NCBI GenBank assembly: GCA_010015745.1
Contig: ML978305.1
Span: 1-62,803, forward strand
Source of the DNA: Setomelanomma holmii
Lineage: Eukaryota > Ascomycota > Dothideomycetes > Pleosporales > Phaeosphaeriaceae
Direction: 5' to 3'
Length of the DNA stretch: 62,803 nt
The notes beneath the pieces are model-generated. The model saw nothing but the letters and a program-made list of their open reading frames with translations. It was not told the DNA's origin and made no database searches. Positions within the stretch are counted from its first letter, which is position 1. Every line of letters starts with the position of its first letter. Both the position numbers and the translations under genes were made by a program. Shown one piece after another: positions 34,600 through 46,465 of the stretch.

Positions 34600-36970
34600 T
34601 TATGACTTCAGCATCCTACATCAGAGTCAGTAACCAGTTTCCGCCCGACAGAAGAGGGTATGAAAAGACTTACGGAGCGATCAACTGCGCATACTGCTGC
34701 GTGGGCACATTTCCACCCTCCTCAATCACACTGCGTATCACATCGCCCTGCGCAATATTACTCCACAGATGTATACTCATCGCCTTCTTGCTATTGAACA
34801 GCGTATGCGCGACGCCTCTGACCTGCCCTAAGACAACGTTCGCAATCGGCCATGTTGTGCTGTACGATTGCAGCGTGCCGACGTCCAGCCGGATGGATTG
34901 CTTGATGATGTCGTCGTGGCCATCGGGAACGAGGAAGGACCAGTACGATAAATGTACGACGCTCGCCATCACGACGACACATGTGAAGAAGGGCGTGTGG
35001 TACCTGAGTCCGGGGCCGGGCAGGCGGATTAAGCTGGAGATATTCTCAGCAGACGTCAAACACTTTGCCGTATGAATCTCCCTCGTTTGCGTCGGCAAAA
35101 GCACTTGTCCCGGCTGCACGCAAATATTCACACCCTCAACCCTTCCAAACCCAAGATTGCTGCGTGGCCGATGCAGCATGATCGTGCTGCCTGCATTGAC
35201 CATGTGTGCTTGGAAAAGCACTTCGTCGACGCTGCCGTCGTTGGAGACGATGTCGAGTTTTGAGGGCGGGAGATGTAGGCGCCAGTTGCAGAGGTATTGG
35301 TCGACGACGTCGACGGCGTGGTACTCGAAGGTTGAGTCGAGGCGCGCGCATTCGAAGACTTTGCCGAGGATGCGAATCGCGTCGATCAGGTAGGTGAAGG
35401 AGGAAAAGATGGGGAGCGTAGGGAGGAAGGCGGAGTCGTCGTAGTCTTGGAGGGTGGAGGGGTAGGGGATGTGCTGTGGGTTGTTAGCAGTGTTCGTAGA
35501 TGTGGAGTGAGACTTGTAAGGTGGTTGGAGGGATGAGGCATTTGGATGGTGCGAAAGGATGTAGGTGGTGTTGAGGGATGAGCAATGAGACTGGGATCAT
35601 GCTCGATCTGGTATCCGAGCATGTGGTCTCATGTTGATCTGGTGTTGATCATGAGTCCGAAGGATTAAGCAAACGGCCCGAGCCAGTACGAGGTAGGAAA
35701 TGTCGCCAAGATGTGGTAGTGGCTTAGCAAAAGGTGTACTCACGCCTGAGAAGTACTGGTCGTTCTCGCATGGTAGTGGAACGTCAGTGATAACGTCCTT
35801 CAGCTTGAACTGGACACCAGGATTGACGGCTGTCATCATTCCGTTGACAGTGAACATAGACCACCACGTTCTCCGCCAGCTTTCTTCGAGCTGTGGGTCA
35901 CCTCCTCCATGCATCAGAGCAAATTCCATGCGGTGCAGGCCAAGCTCCAGGGTCAAAGCTTGGGCAATTGCGAAAACCTGAGCAGCTCGAGGTACCTCGT
36001 TATGTGCGTGGAGGCCAATGGAGAAAAGGATTAAAGCTTGTACAGAGAATGCATCCCTTGGAAAATTGCCGTTGTTGATGTGTCGATTCAAGGCCTCCTT
36101 ATACATATCTGTAGGCACTGAAGGTAGGAAACTGGCCCCCAAGAATTGGACAGCATACTCCAGCAGGGGCGCTTGCCTGTCCTGGAAAACCTCCAGTAAC
36201 CTTGGTTCGGGTAAGCAAAAGGGGTGTGAATTGTAAAAGTAATGATAGAAAGCCTGGGTCGCAGTTTCTGGTCCAAGATGGCCGAAGCGATTGAGCCTCG
36301 AGGTTCCATTGAGATTCAGTTGGGCAACTGGAGGGGCAGGCGCATGAACGCCAAGGTTGTTGGGCGGGCTGCTCAATTGTTTCAGGTCGCCATTGTAAGA
36401 GTACTCTGGCGATGAAAGATGGCCATTGGTGATGGGCACTTCAGACGTGGGCATTCCTATTCATGTTAGATATCCTTCTTGAAGAAACAAGCGTCACGCA
36501 CCATTAAGCGTGACGGGACCACCACTTTCATCCTTGTTTTTCCTCTTTCCCTTCCATCCGCGCCGTGACTTGATGTAGGTACACTCAACATTGTCAGCTC
36601 GGCATCGCGAACACCTTCCACCACCGTCACATTTCAGATGCCTGCTACGGCACGGGACACATGCGACAGCGACAGAGGCCCTTGCTTGGTTGTTCGCATC
36701 CTTTTGGGCGTTCTTGGCGCCATCCTGAGAGTTTTGCGAATTCTTCCTGCTGGCCTCGGAGGGTGGAGTCTGCACAGGTGGAGTATTCCCGCTGAAACTG
36801 TCCGTCGTGCTGGTTGTTGACGGCAAATGCATCCCCAGGTTGGGTGAGATTGGGGATGTGGAGTCGGAGAAATGGTGACTTTGGCCCCAAAAGGCCGGAT
36901 CTACGTGACCCGGCATGGAGGGAACGCCCTGCATAGTTTGGGCCGCCATCGCCATCGCTGAAGGAGGCAT
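34600..36970 (-). CDS. Zn2Cys6 transcription factor with fungal-trans domain
   Basis: Nuclear DNA-binding regulator. Four exons (introns 36501-36457, 35743-35474 and 34673-34616) give 665 aa. The binuclear cluster uses Cys 104, 107, 114, 120, 123 and 130 (CVPCRSRHLKC, then CSRCRADNVEC), followed by a basic linker (RRGWKGKRKNK). The fungal-trans region follows at about 190-450 (FYHYFYNSHPFCLPEPRLLE, ALTLELGLHRMEFAL, EESWRRTWWSMFTVNG). The 270-bp middle intron is long. It joins NDQYFSG to HIPYPSTLQDYDDS, in line with related regulators. The last exon has only 16 bases (ends MLKS). An alternative ATG upstream at 37105 would add 45 residues. The gene lies about 1.35 kb from uge3, so a role in cluster control is possible but unproven. 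Confidence 0.88.
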
Positions 36971-38320
36971 CTTGATCCAACGGAAATGCAAAGAGCTTAT
37001 GGCAGGGCGTGGTCCGGTGCGTGCCGGTGTCGCGACATGTGAATTCGAGGTTGGGGACGTTGAGAATAGGAAGCGCGACCAACGGCCGCTACCCGTCAAA
37101 CACATCACGTGCTCGACCTAGCGCTCACGTCTTCCGTCAATGAAGATCGCTAGCCCCGATCAGCTTCGCGCAATCATGGGCACGCTGTTTGCATCTCTCC
37201 TTGCCTCATTTTGGGCCGCATCTCCTTTGTTGCAGCTGTGCTACCCGGGCGCCACCTCTTCTTCTTCAGATTGGCGACCTCACGTCGTGGGACCACCTGG
37301 AGATTCTCGGCGGGCCAGCCATTGGCGAGCGGCGCGCTATCCGTCGCCTCATAGTCCTCTCTACTATTCTGCGCAACAACCGTTGGCATCGTAAATTGGT
37401 GCAAATCCCCCTCGCTTGTGGGCTTGGGAGCCGGCGTGGAGCTGGTAAGCCGTTGCGGCTGATTCGCCAGGACCTGTTTCGACTACTGTACGCTTCGGAG
37501 TGCCTGAGCTGACCACCCCTCTGCTTCGCCGCTCGGGCAATACCAAACTTCAGCTGAACCGGGGTCGTATTAATGTTACACTAATTGCGGCCCTTCCGCT
37601 CTCGCCAGACCTGCACATTATCGCCTGTCAACGAACATGACTGGAGCTCGATCACGACTCAAAGATGATTCCCTACATGTTTACGAAATGAGCATGTGCA
37701 ATAACGACAGAAACCCTGTCTGCTTGCCAGTAAACTCGGTCTCATGCGAGTCGGTCTTGGCTTCTGCAAAGGACGCTGTCTTATCTGATAGCATTGATGA
37801 AGCTCCACACAAGCGATGCTTCACGTCCTCGTGCTCTGCTTAACGATTACTGGACAGCGCAATGAAGGCGAACGGGTCCAATTTGCTCACCGCAAGTGTA
37901 GGCAACATATACAGGACGCTGCTCAGACGAATACTACCATAGAGTAGCAACACCACAAATAGCAGAGCCGGCCAATGAGCTGAGAAACAACGGGCTCACA
38001 TCTTACTCCAGCTACGACCAGTTCGATGTTACCATTCCCAAGATGATGAGCATCTCGTGCTACAGCAACAGACCTCAAAGCAGTCCTCGCAAACAATTTC
38101 GGCACTCGTAGTATGCATTGGGTATTATGTCTGAGTTTACAGCTTTCCCCTTGGAGATGAACCAACACTGTCTCGTCAGACTTAAAAAAGGAGGATGCGC
38201 CTAGCTAACGAATGCTGAACAAGAATGCGAAGGTACGTAAAGGATCGTCTAAGTGGAACCAACATTCACATAAAATCTGCTCCCATGACAACTTTTAACA
38301 TCGCTGATGGATCGTGATGA
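36971..38320. other. Gap between the transcription factor and the GAG locus
   Basis: About 1.35 kb. A minus-strand frame 37389-37174 (contains ENLQVVPRREVANLKKKRW) has protein-like composition and may be a lost or uncharacterised exon, but it cannot be extended with confidence. The rest shows nothing. Confidence 0.3.
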
Positions 38321-39860
38321 TCACCAGCAGGTCATAACGTCTGTAACTTCAACACCAGGGCATCGAGACTTGGTGAAGTTCCAGACATCGCCAGAGCAAT
38401 CGTCTAGGGTTCTCTCTGCTCTCCACTGAAGCTCGGTCTCCGCTCGTTGTACTTCCGCCACGCAGAAGCCAACATCACCCGCCCTGCGTCCCACTTCCCG
38501 CGCTGGGATCGTCTTTTGCGACGCCTGCTCCAGACTCGAAAGCACTTCGCGCACAGTGTAACCTCTTCCCGTGCCTGGATAAGGTCAGTGTGGGTGCAAA
38601 ACGAATCGGATGCGAAGTGTCTCACCGAGATTATAAGTTCGGAAAGGCGCCTTGATTCGCCCAGCTGCTGAGGCAGCCAACGCAGCAATATGACCTCTGG
38701 CAAGATCGACGACATGGACGAAGTCACGTACAGCAGTCCCATCACGTGTGTGCCAATCAGTGCCGAAGATATCTAGGACTGGTCTAGTCCCTGTAAGAAC
38801 GGTGGCAATCACAGGGATCAGATTGCTCGGCTTCTGGCGAGGATCTTCACCCAGGATGCCAGACTCATGACACCCAACCTGCATCACTCTGGTCAGCTGG
38901 ATGCACGTCTCGTAGAGAGCCTCTACTTACTGGGTTGAAATAGCGCAATGCAGTGATTGACCAAGTAGGGTCAGATCGCGCAAGATCTGCCAGGATGGAT
39001 TCGCACATAAACTTCGAACGCCCATACGGCGAAGTCAACCCGAGGACGCCTGGCAGGACTGTTCGCTCCGATCCATCGCTCTCAACAAAGGACTCTAAAT
39101 GATGCACGCACAACTCTTCGCGCAATGGTACACCACAATTCGCGCCTTCTCCATAGACCGTTGCGGAGGACGAGAACACGAAGTTTTTGATGCCAAATTG
39201 CTCAAGCAAGGCCAAGAAGTCGACTAAACCGCAAACGTTGTTGCTATAGTATCGCAGAGGCATTCGAATGCTCTCCTCAACTGATTTGTATGCCGCGAAG
39301 TGTATTACGCCTGATACACGGGATGATCGCTCCAAGATCGGGTCTTGCGGCTCATCGGCGCCCATGTCGATGCCTGAGTCCGTCCGCTGTAATGTCGAGT
39401 AAGGACTGCGTCCTTGAGGCGTTTCGGGCTTACTCCTCAGTTTGTAGGTGGAGTAGTTGGCCAAGACTGATCGCATGCTGGAGCTTCGATAATCGAGTTG
39501 TCTGAAATGCAGAGCTGGCACGGTTTTCCCATGCTCAGTGCAAAATTCTACGGCGAGTGTTCGGATCCTTTCCAGGACATTTTCATAGGAATTGCTTAGA
39601 TCATCGATCACTAGAACGTTGTATCCCTCTTTGAGCAGTTCCAGGGTAGTATGGGATCCGATATATCCCAGGCCGCCAACGACCATAATGAACGAGGCTC
39701 CAGAACCATTGATGTCGAGTGGATCGGCTGATACATCATCGTCAAAAAGAACGGATCTTTGCGTCCCTGGAGTATTGACTGCGTCAGGCGTAGCAGACAA
39801 CGACAATGAGAACATCGAAGACGACGGAGATACGATCCCTGATGCTGAAGAAACGTCCAT
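38321..39860 (-). CDS. uge3: UDP-glucose/UDP-GlcNAc 4-epimerase of the GAG cluster
   Basis: Interconverts UDP-Glc/UDP-Gal and, for Uge3 of A. fumigatus, UDP-GlcNAc/UDP-GalNAc, supplying both sugars of galactosaminogalactan. Three exons (introns 38930-38879 and 38625-38575) give 478 aa. It is a short-chain dehydrogenase-type epimerase. The NAD-binding GGLGYIGS is at 62-69, then DLSN, HFAAYKSVEESI, SSSATVYG and the catalytic pair YGRSK (Tyr 279, Lys 283). After the first join comes VRDFVHVVDLARGH, which is typical. Two features exceed the usual 350-370 aa: a Ser-rich 55-residue N-terminal extension, and an insertion of about 35 residues (about 141-178) between the NAD domain strands. Bifunctionality is inferred from the cluster, not read from residues. 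Three neighbouring cluster genes follow on the right. Confidence 0.88.
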
Positions 39861-40613
39861 ATCTCGCAAAAGAGCCGAGTCAGGAAAGATGCGCGCCGAA
39901 AGTCGTCCTACAATTGCAGAACCGTACGATGCAAAATTCTTTATATGCGTAACCCTTTTTCTGACTTTACGCACTTGCTGCTCAATTAGGCAGAACCCAT
40001 TCGATGGGAGATTCTACTGCACCATCCAATATTGTCTATGCTTCTTGGCATGATCCGGCCGCTTCATCCCGACTCAGTCATATCCGGAATCTGGTCAAGT
40101 CCAGCACTCTCGAATATACTCCCTTAATCGCTAAGATCCCTGTCTAATTTGCATGGCACCGCGCCCGACTACGTACCCCGTTACCGCACGCTGGTAGTAC
40201 GAGTGAACATGCTGGGCCTCTTTCGAAGCTTGCTCGCTTAATAGCCGAAGTGTTCTGCAGACCTTTCGAGACTGGAAGGAGCTGGGTTGACGCGGCCCGC
40301 CCTTGTCTTCTTTACGCTCAGACAATGACATGCAGTACGTTCTGCACTGCCGCCCCGTCCAAAGAGTCGCCAGAAATTTTGGAGCACCACACGGAGATCA
40401 ATAGGCGCACACTAAGAAGCTTCTTTCGCCTCTCCAGACCCGGTTTACAAAATCATGAAATTGATGCCCGAGCTTTGGAGAGACTCGCTGTTACACAACT
40501 GTCCGTCGCCTTTGCGACCACTCTAGCCTGCGACCTGCATCTTACGAACCACCTTCTGCACTTGGGTGATATTTCGACACCGGCGAATAACTCGCCGCGG
40601 TCAAAACAGGATC
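39861..40613. other. Divergent region between uge3 and sph3
   Basis: About 750 bp. A 143-codon plus-strand frame (40250-40681) overlaps the start of sph3 in another frame. It may include the missing N-terminal membrane-anchor exon of sph3, but none was identified. Confidence 0.35.
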
Positions 40614-41615
40614 ATGGATGCATCTGTGATCGTCCCGCTCTATGTGTACCCTGCCATGGGTGCGTGGGATCCCGTCTATGACATCTAAAAAACCAATACT
40701 CCATCCTATTTCGCTGAGTGTCCGCAACTGAAGCCTCCAGGGCCGCTTCCTACCCAAGGATACAATTCACTATGTTGTCAATGTACACAATGAGCCAGGG
40801 GAGGGAGTTCTGCCGAGTGCAGAGTATTCGCATGCCACAGAAACGCTCAACTCTTTCGACAATATACGCACCGTCGCTTGTGTCGCTACCATGTGGTGCG
40901 CGAGGAACTTGACTTCAGTCTTAGACGAAATTGCAGCATACTCTTTCTGGGGCGATTATGACGAATCAATCGCCATTGACGGTATATTCGTTGACGAAAC
41001 TCCAACACAATACGCTCCGGACTATGCCTCATATCTGCAAACTATCGCGCAAGCAGTTTACGAAAGTGACGGCATAAAAGATGGCTACATAGGTAAGGCG
41101 ACCTTCCAGCTCGGCACTGGCGCACCTGGGTCCCACGAAAACCCAGAATTGTTGCGTCCCACAGGCCACACCGCTAATTGTTGCCTTTCTAAAAACATGT
41201 GGCCAACTCGCCGTCTTTGCAGCCATACATCCAGGGGCTAATAACGCATACGCCGGCAGCTGAAATTACGCAAGGCTGACATAGTGCCACTGTTCACAAC
41301 CCGGGTGCGCTGCCAGATTCGAAGTATTTCAGCGAAGTGCTGAGTCCCGACCTGACGATCATATTCGAGAATACGTTCTCAAACTGGTCAATTGAAAGTT
41401 GTCCGCTCGCTGACGCAAGCCAACAGTACAATCACAGCAGACTGGCACTCCTCCTGCATTCTGTACCGGAACTGAGCATCATCGATACCGCAACCACCCT
41501 GGTCCAGCTCTTGGCAGTTGGACAAAGCGTGTGGCTGACAGGAACAAACAATTATACCGAGCTCAATGGGCAGTTTCCTCAGTTCATCGATTGCTTGGCC
41601 ACGCTACTAAGCTGA
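40614..41615 (+). CDS. sph3: Sph3-like GH135 hydrolase (spherulin-4 family), frame apparently disrupted
   Basis: Sph3 cleaves GalNAc-rich GAG and is needed for GAG production in A. fumigatus. Three conserved blocks are visible. Block 1 is ASVIVPLYVYPAMGAWDP (40617-40673). Block 2 is HYVVNVHNEPGEG to SIAIDGIFVDETPTQYAPDY (40741-41092), with the catalytic-type Asp-Glu pair. Block 3 is ATVHNPGALPDSKYF, LTIIFENTF with a conserved Glu, and a C-terminus ending at TGA 41613-41615. Block 1 runs into TAA at 40686 unless a weak GTCTAT donor at 40674 is spliced to the CAG ending at 40740. Block 2 ends at a good GTAAGG donor (41093), but the nearest acceptor (ATAG, 41284) leaves block 3 one base out of frame. 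No N-terminal anchor was found. It is either a recent pseudogene or unusually spliced. Confidence 0.75.
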
Positions 41616-44600
41616 GGTGTGACCGAAGTTGTGGCGGAGAGCTGCCGCATCCCGGGATCACGGACGGTGAACTACAATAGAATGCATGAAGCTCGACTCA
41701 CTTCCTTTTCAAAAGAGGAAACCGATCCTCATGAACATCTTACATTCACTTTCTGGGCATGGACAGTTGGCTACAGCGGCCGAGGATTCATTCCTTACGT
41801 CTCCCGCAATTCTTTCCTCCGCAAAAGTCGATCACCAATATGAGTGTTCCGCAGACACTGGCTACCGTTCATGCCCCAAGACCAGGGTGTATGGTGTGCG
41901 ATGGCGAGCGAACACGCAGATGTCCACATCAAGATCCACGGGAAGTCGATACTAGAGTCGGACCGTGAGCCCGTCGGGTGAGATGGACAGCTTTGACCTA
42001 AGAACAGGTATCCTTAGCGATTGAGCGCATTACCGCGGAACGAGCAATGACCGCCTCAGCCCTTGTCTAGCCAGTCAATACCCAGAAACACATTGTCCAG
42101 TCGGCGTGGCCATGGTGAACATGTCTTCATAAGCTCGCCGCTTTAGGCGGGAGATCTGACGGGAGGCAAACCCTTGCACCATTACCCCGGATCAAGCTAC
42201 TAGGCACATGGTGGCGCACCAGACATACGTGAACACTTTATTTCAACCAAATCTCTTCATCTCGACGCATCATTTTGCAGCTGCAATTTTCACCGGCACT
42301 AAATGGCTTACCGACTCAATACAGCTTGCATGGCATGGAAATGATCTCAATCTACACCACGCACATCATCGCCAGTCTTGCGCCTGACCTTGCTGTTGCG
42401 GACACTGCTTGGAAATGCCGCCGGCAATGAACATACCGGGGGTGCGCGTTTTATGTATCGCCTTGCTGGCATGAGGCTCCAACTGCACAAGGTTGCATCG
42501 CAGTGTGAAGAAGAGCTGGAACCTGACGCTCCACAAAGACATAGAGCTTACTGCAATGATGTATTTACGGAGTGTGTTCATTGCTCCAAGGATAAACGCA
42601 TTAAAAAGGTGAGGCTGTGATGCAGAATCCTGGTCGAGCGGTCTGCAATTCTGCGACTGCTCCAGCACGTACGAGACGACATGACTAATGACATGGCATT
42701 CAGACGTGATCGAAGTGGCATTGCCGCTCGCTCCAGGAGTCGGTCAAGTTTCATGATCTGCATCCACAGCCATCATGGCTCATGCCCCACAGACTCATGT
42801 CTCTTCATATCTCGCATGGATCCAATGGACAGTTGTAGGTTTGCAACAGTGTTCATACCTACGGCCGAAATGCAAAAGCGGAGGAATTGATCTCAACCAG
42901 CCTTTACCGCCGAACACCTTCCGTGTTATTCACGGGAGCGGCTGGTGAAGCGCTTGCCTATTCGATCTTCTGATGTTTAAGCCCCCACTGAACAATCAAG
43001 GTTGGTCGTGAAAAACGTTCCGTAATGCATCTGGTCTTTTCCTTGACCCTGTTGAGGCGCGACATGCTAGGTCGCGAATCGATTCGGACAACCATGCGCC
43101 GGGGCAAGACTGGGCGCTCATGTTCTTTCACTTGTCAATGGCGTGCTGACCTTGTTTCTGTACCAAAGGTACGGATCAGACGCGTGCTGCTGAGACCACA
43201 AGCGTCCTGCAAAGACGGGCATGGTAGGGCCGACATGATTCTGCTATCTCGGACTTCGGAGAATAGGGTAAAAACGAGAAGGTGTTCCCAGTGCCACCGA
43301 TTTTTCAGATCCCCCAGCCTCGAGTGTCTAATCTTAGATCTGTGCTGGACAGGTCAGCACTGAGACCTACCAGTCTAAGATCTGACCCGAACCTGAGCTC
43401 CTCGCAACACGGGGAAAGGTCTAGAGCACTGAAAATACGAAGAGATCTCGCGATATCAGATCATGCTCCGTGTCCAACAGGGTTGGATTTAGCGTACGCT
43501 CAACAAGGACACAGACAGTCTTCCTTCTGTGGACATTGAGGCCGCGTAGTCTTTAACTCACGCTAACGACCATATTCTGATACAAGCACACGCAGCAGAA
43601 CATTTGCTCCATGGCGGGTACCGGCATCTTCCCAGGACTTACCTTTTCACGCCTAGCATGCTGATCAGCATTCACCCGGCCAGGATCAAAAGCTTGGCCT
43701 TTACCTACGATGTGGATCCACCTACCGAATTGTATATATTACTTCAACCCGTTTCCACCACTCAGTTGGGCACATCACGTCACACGCCGCTGATGTCAAT
43801 GCTACCAAGAAAAAAGGCCTTCTCAGGGGTCTTCATGACGCCGGCTGAATGCCGCCTTCGGTCTTTCGCAACCGCATTGCCTTCGTGACGCTAACTTAGG
43901 GTACCTCTGTGTTACGTAAGCATAAGCTGCCGGTAAGCGGCATCGTGTTGGGCGTCCACCACACCAACACCGACGCTGTGGAACAATTGGTGAGGAATTG
44001 CGAGCCGACATATTGATGATGATCGATCGAACAACAGCCTGAGGATCTCATTCACACGACAAAGGACGACCGGATCAGATCTAACATGAATTGCAACTGA
44101 TTGCATACCCACCCTTGCCTGCAGCATCTCGATCTCGACTAGAAGCTTGTTCGTCATCAGTCGTACGATCTCGCGACTGCTGTGACTTCTCCAACGCGAG
44201 CAGAAGTTCTTGCGCCTCTTGATTGAGCTGACGAAGCTCATAAGTGATGCTTGAGGCTGTCAAGCATGTACCCCAGACAACGCACCCCGCATCAATGGCA
44301 TTTCTCTCGCTTGGATGAAGTCGCACGTTCGACGCAGGAAACGTCCCCAATAACAACATTAATTCTTGCAATACCAGCGTTTCCAGCAAAGACAACAAGT
44401 CCCTCGGCTGCACAACGTCCATAGGGCTTGCGTAATGCCTCCAACGCACGCCTTGCGAACCCTTCGTGCAGGCAAAGAGCTCGGTATGGCAATGGCGCTT
44501 GTGGCAAGTGAGCTCGGCTACTCAGATGCGATCGTTATTCTCCGAAGATATCGCAGCATCAGGCACGGTATGGCACATTTGCGCGAGAAGGGAAGTCGCC

Positions 44601-44617
44601 ATCTTCCGCGGCCTTTC
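41616..44617. other. Three-kilobase gene-poor spacer inside the GAG cluster
   Basis: No gene can be supported on either strand. Short frames at 41809-41955 (contains GCMVCDGERTRRCPH) and 43912-44507 (minus; overlapping frames) have no clear relatives. An inverted repeat GTGCTG...CAGCAC lies near 43342-43362 (small hairpin). Nothing looks like a transposase. Confidence 0.4.
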
Positions 44618-45705
44618 TCAACGACTGTTTCCATTGCTGCCAGGTCCACCGTTTCCTTCATCGATATCGGTAACGTCAACCTTGTCATCACAGTATTCAA
44701 CCCATCCGTCTAACTCCATCTTCTTCAATACAGTGCTGAAGCCTGTGGTCGCCTCCCCGCCACAAAATTTCTGCCGTGTCTCTTCGCTGAACCCATTGCT
44801 TTCAATGCTTTGCTGCAAATCGCCGTCGCCAGCTGGATACTCGATGTGGAATACCGGCTTTCCCGCGGCCGTAAATGCTGCAAATTTGCTGCACTCGTTG
44901 TACTTGACGCACTGCTCGTTGACGCTGAAGTCAACGAGGGGAAGGACAGCTGAGATGATCGATCCCGCGTTCTTGAGTCCGAGGCTCATGTTCAATGGCC
45001 GCGTCACTGACGAGAGGTACTGCATGAACGCAGTACTTTCATTGGCCGTCAGACTCAAGCCATTGTCGTTTTGCTGTATCAGACATGTCAGCACACGAAC
45101 GTAGCGGAAAGATGAGTCAAACTTACATATCCATCCACATTATCTGGATCCACACCGTCACATGCTTTACTCTTCGCCATCTCAATTCTCTTTCTCATGA
45201 TACCTTTTACATTCTCGCTTCCAAGCCTGATCCATTTCTCGCCAGGCCAGCCGTCGAGCGCTTTGCCCAAGTCTTCAGTCCTAAAGTCCTTAGCGTCAGG
45301 ACGCCAATCCTCGTACGATCCTGCGCTGAAGTAACATATTACCTTCTTTCCCATCGCATGTAGCGCCTCAATCGTAGACGTAGGTGTATCAAATAAATCG
45401 ACATCGAAGATCGAGACATTCGGCGTTACTGACTTATCAGAGGCATTCAGCTGTGGAGGATGAGACAGAACGATTTGCCATGTGTCGCCCACTTCCGGTG
45501 TCCATGGTAGTGTGGTGTTTGGTGACGGTAATGGCGTCAGGGTAGGCGAGTTGTCGTCGCCGTTGTCATTGTCATCGCTGCCGCTGAGTGTCAGGCCCAA
45601 GCCGAGTCCCAGTGCGAGACCCAGGACGACGAGGGCGATGACACCTGCCAGAAGGATTTTGCGACGCCGTGACCATGGTCGCCTGGGGGTGGGCTTATCA
45701 GACAT
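44618..45705 (-). CDS. ega3: Ega3-like GH114 endo-alpha-1,4-galactosaminidase, membrane-anchored
   Basis: Cleaves galactosamine-containing stretches of GAG. Two exons (intron 45126-45074) give 344 aa. It is a type II membrane protein. A basic N-terminus (MSDKPTPRRPWSRRRK) is followed by one transmembrane helix at about 17-40, an acidic Thr/Pro linker, and then the GH114 barrel. Family motifs are GDTWQIVLSHPPQLN, KKVICYFSAGSYEDWRPD, CDGVDPDNVDGY (catalytic-type Asp about 186) and LVDFSVNEQC (Glu 246, matching the family's acid/base). The intron splits the motif exactly after GY, and the join restores QNDNGLSL. The C-terminus (ends GGPGSNGNSR) is Gly/Asp-rich. It is transcribed in the same direction as agd3. 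It is intact, so a second GAG hydrolase is present even if sph3 is lost. Confidence 0.88.
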
Positions 45706-46465
45706 GGTGAGGCGCGTGGATAGATGCCTTGGGTCGACTCCTTAGAAATGTCCAAGCATCCTGCGCAGGACAGTCGGAGGTTCGTAGTACGCAAGCGCAG
45801 GTCAACGATTGTTAGTGAAGTAAAGCCGTCGAGCTTCTAAAATAATTCGCGCCATACTTCCGCGCTGACGCGGACCTTGCCAGAGGCGCCGCAGGACGCG
45901 ACACTATGTAGTTAATATGAAGCCGGCGTCAGGAAAGCTTAGCCTATTGCGAGTAGTCTAGCGTCGATGCAGTACATATTGCGGCTGTGGCGCTGACGGG
46001 CCGGGGTAAGGTTGCGGGGCAGTGTACTATAGCTTCAGTATTCCAATACTTGTTGGGATGCGCAAGCCGCTTTGCCTGGTCTGCAGACTACTCAAGCACG
46101 AGCGGTCCGAGAAGCAGTCAATGATCTAGGGGGAACTTTCGTGCATCGGACTGCATGGTGTTTGCGGCTTTGCCTCCATTTTGTCCAGCCAGATCGCCAA
46201 CCCGGGATTTTGGGCATTTATATTATCGTATATTGCGTTAGTGGCAGTGCCGATGCATATACCCATGTGTTGCGCAGCGGTCGCAAGCGGCTTTGACTAG
46301 GGTGAATATCATAGAAATGCATCAGGGTACGTCGGTCTTGCATTACTATGACTGGAAAGAGCTAAGGAGCACCAATGAGCAGTCTTTGATAACGGCTGTT
46401 GAACAAGAGGTCTGTTCTATGTACATTGTAGATGCCTACAACGAGTACCATACTTTTCGACCTGC
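45706..46465. other. Intergenic, ega3 promoter
   Basis: About 760 bp between two minus-strand genes. No element is supported. Confidence 0.35.

Noticed and set aside
40250..40681. 143-codon plus-strand frame overlapping sph3
   Set aside because: It is out of frame with the conserved GH135 blocks and has no signal peptide or membrane helix.
43912..44507. Overlapping minus-strand frames in the GAG spacer
   Set aside because: Two frames overlap on the same strand and neither shows a family motif, so no gene is called.
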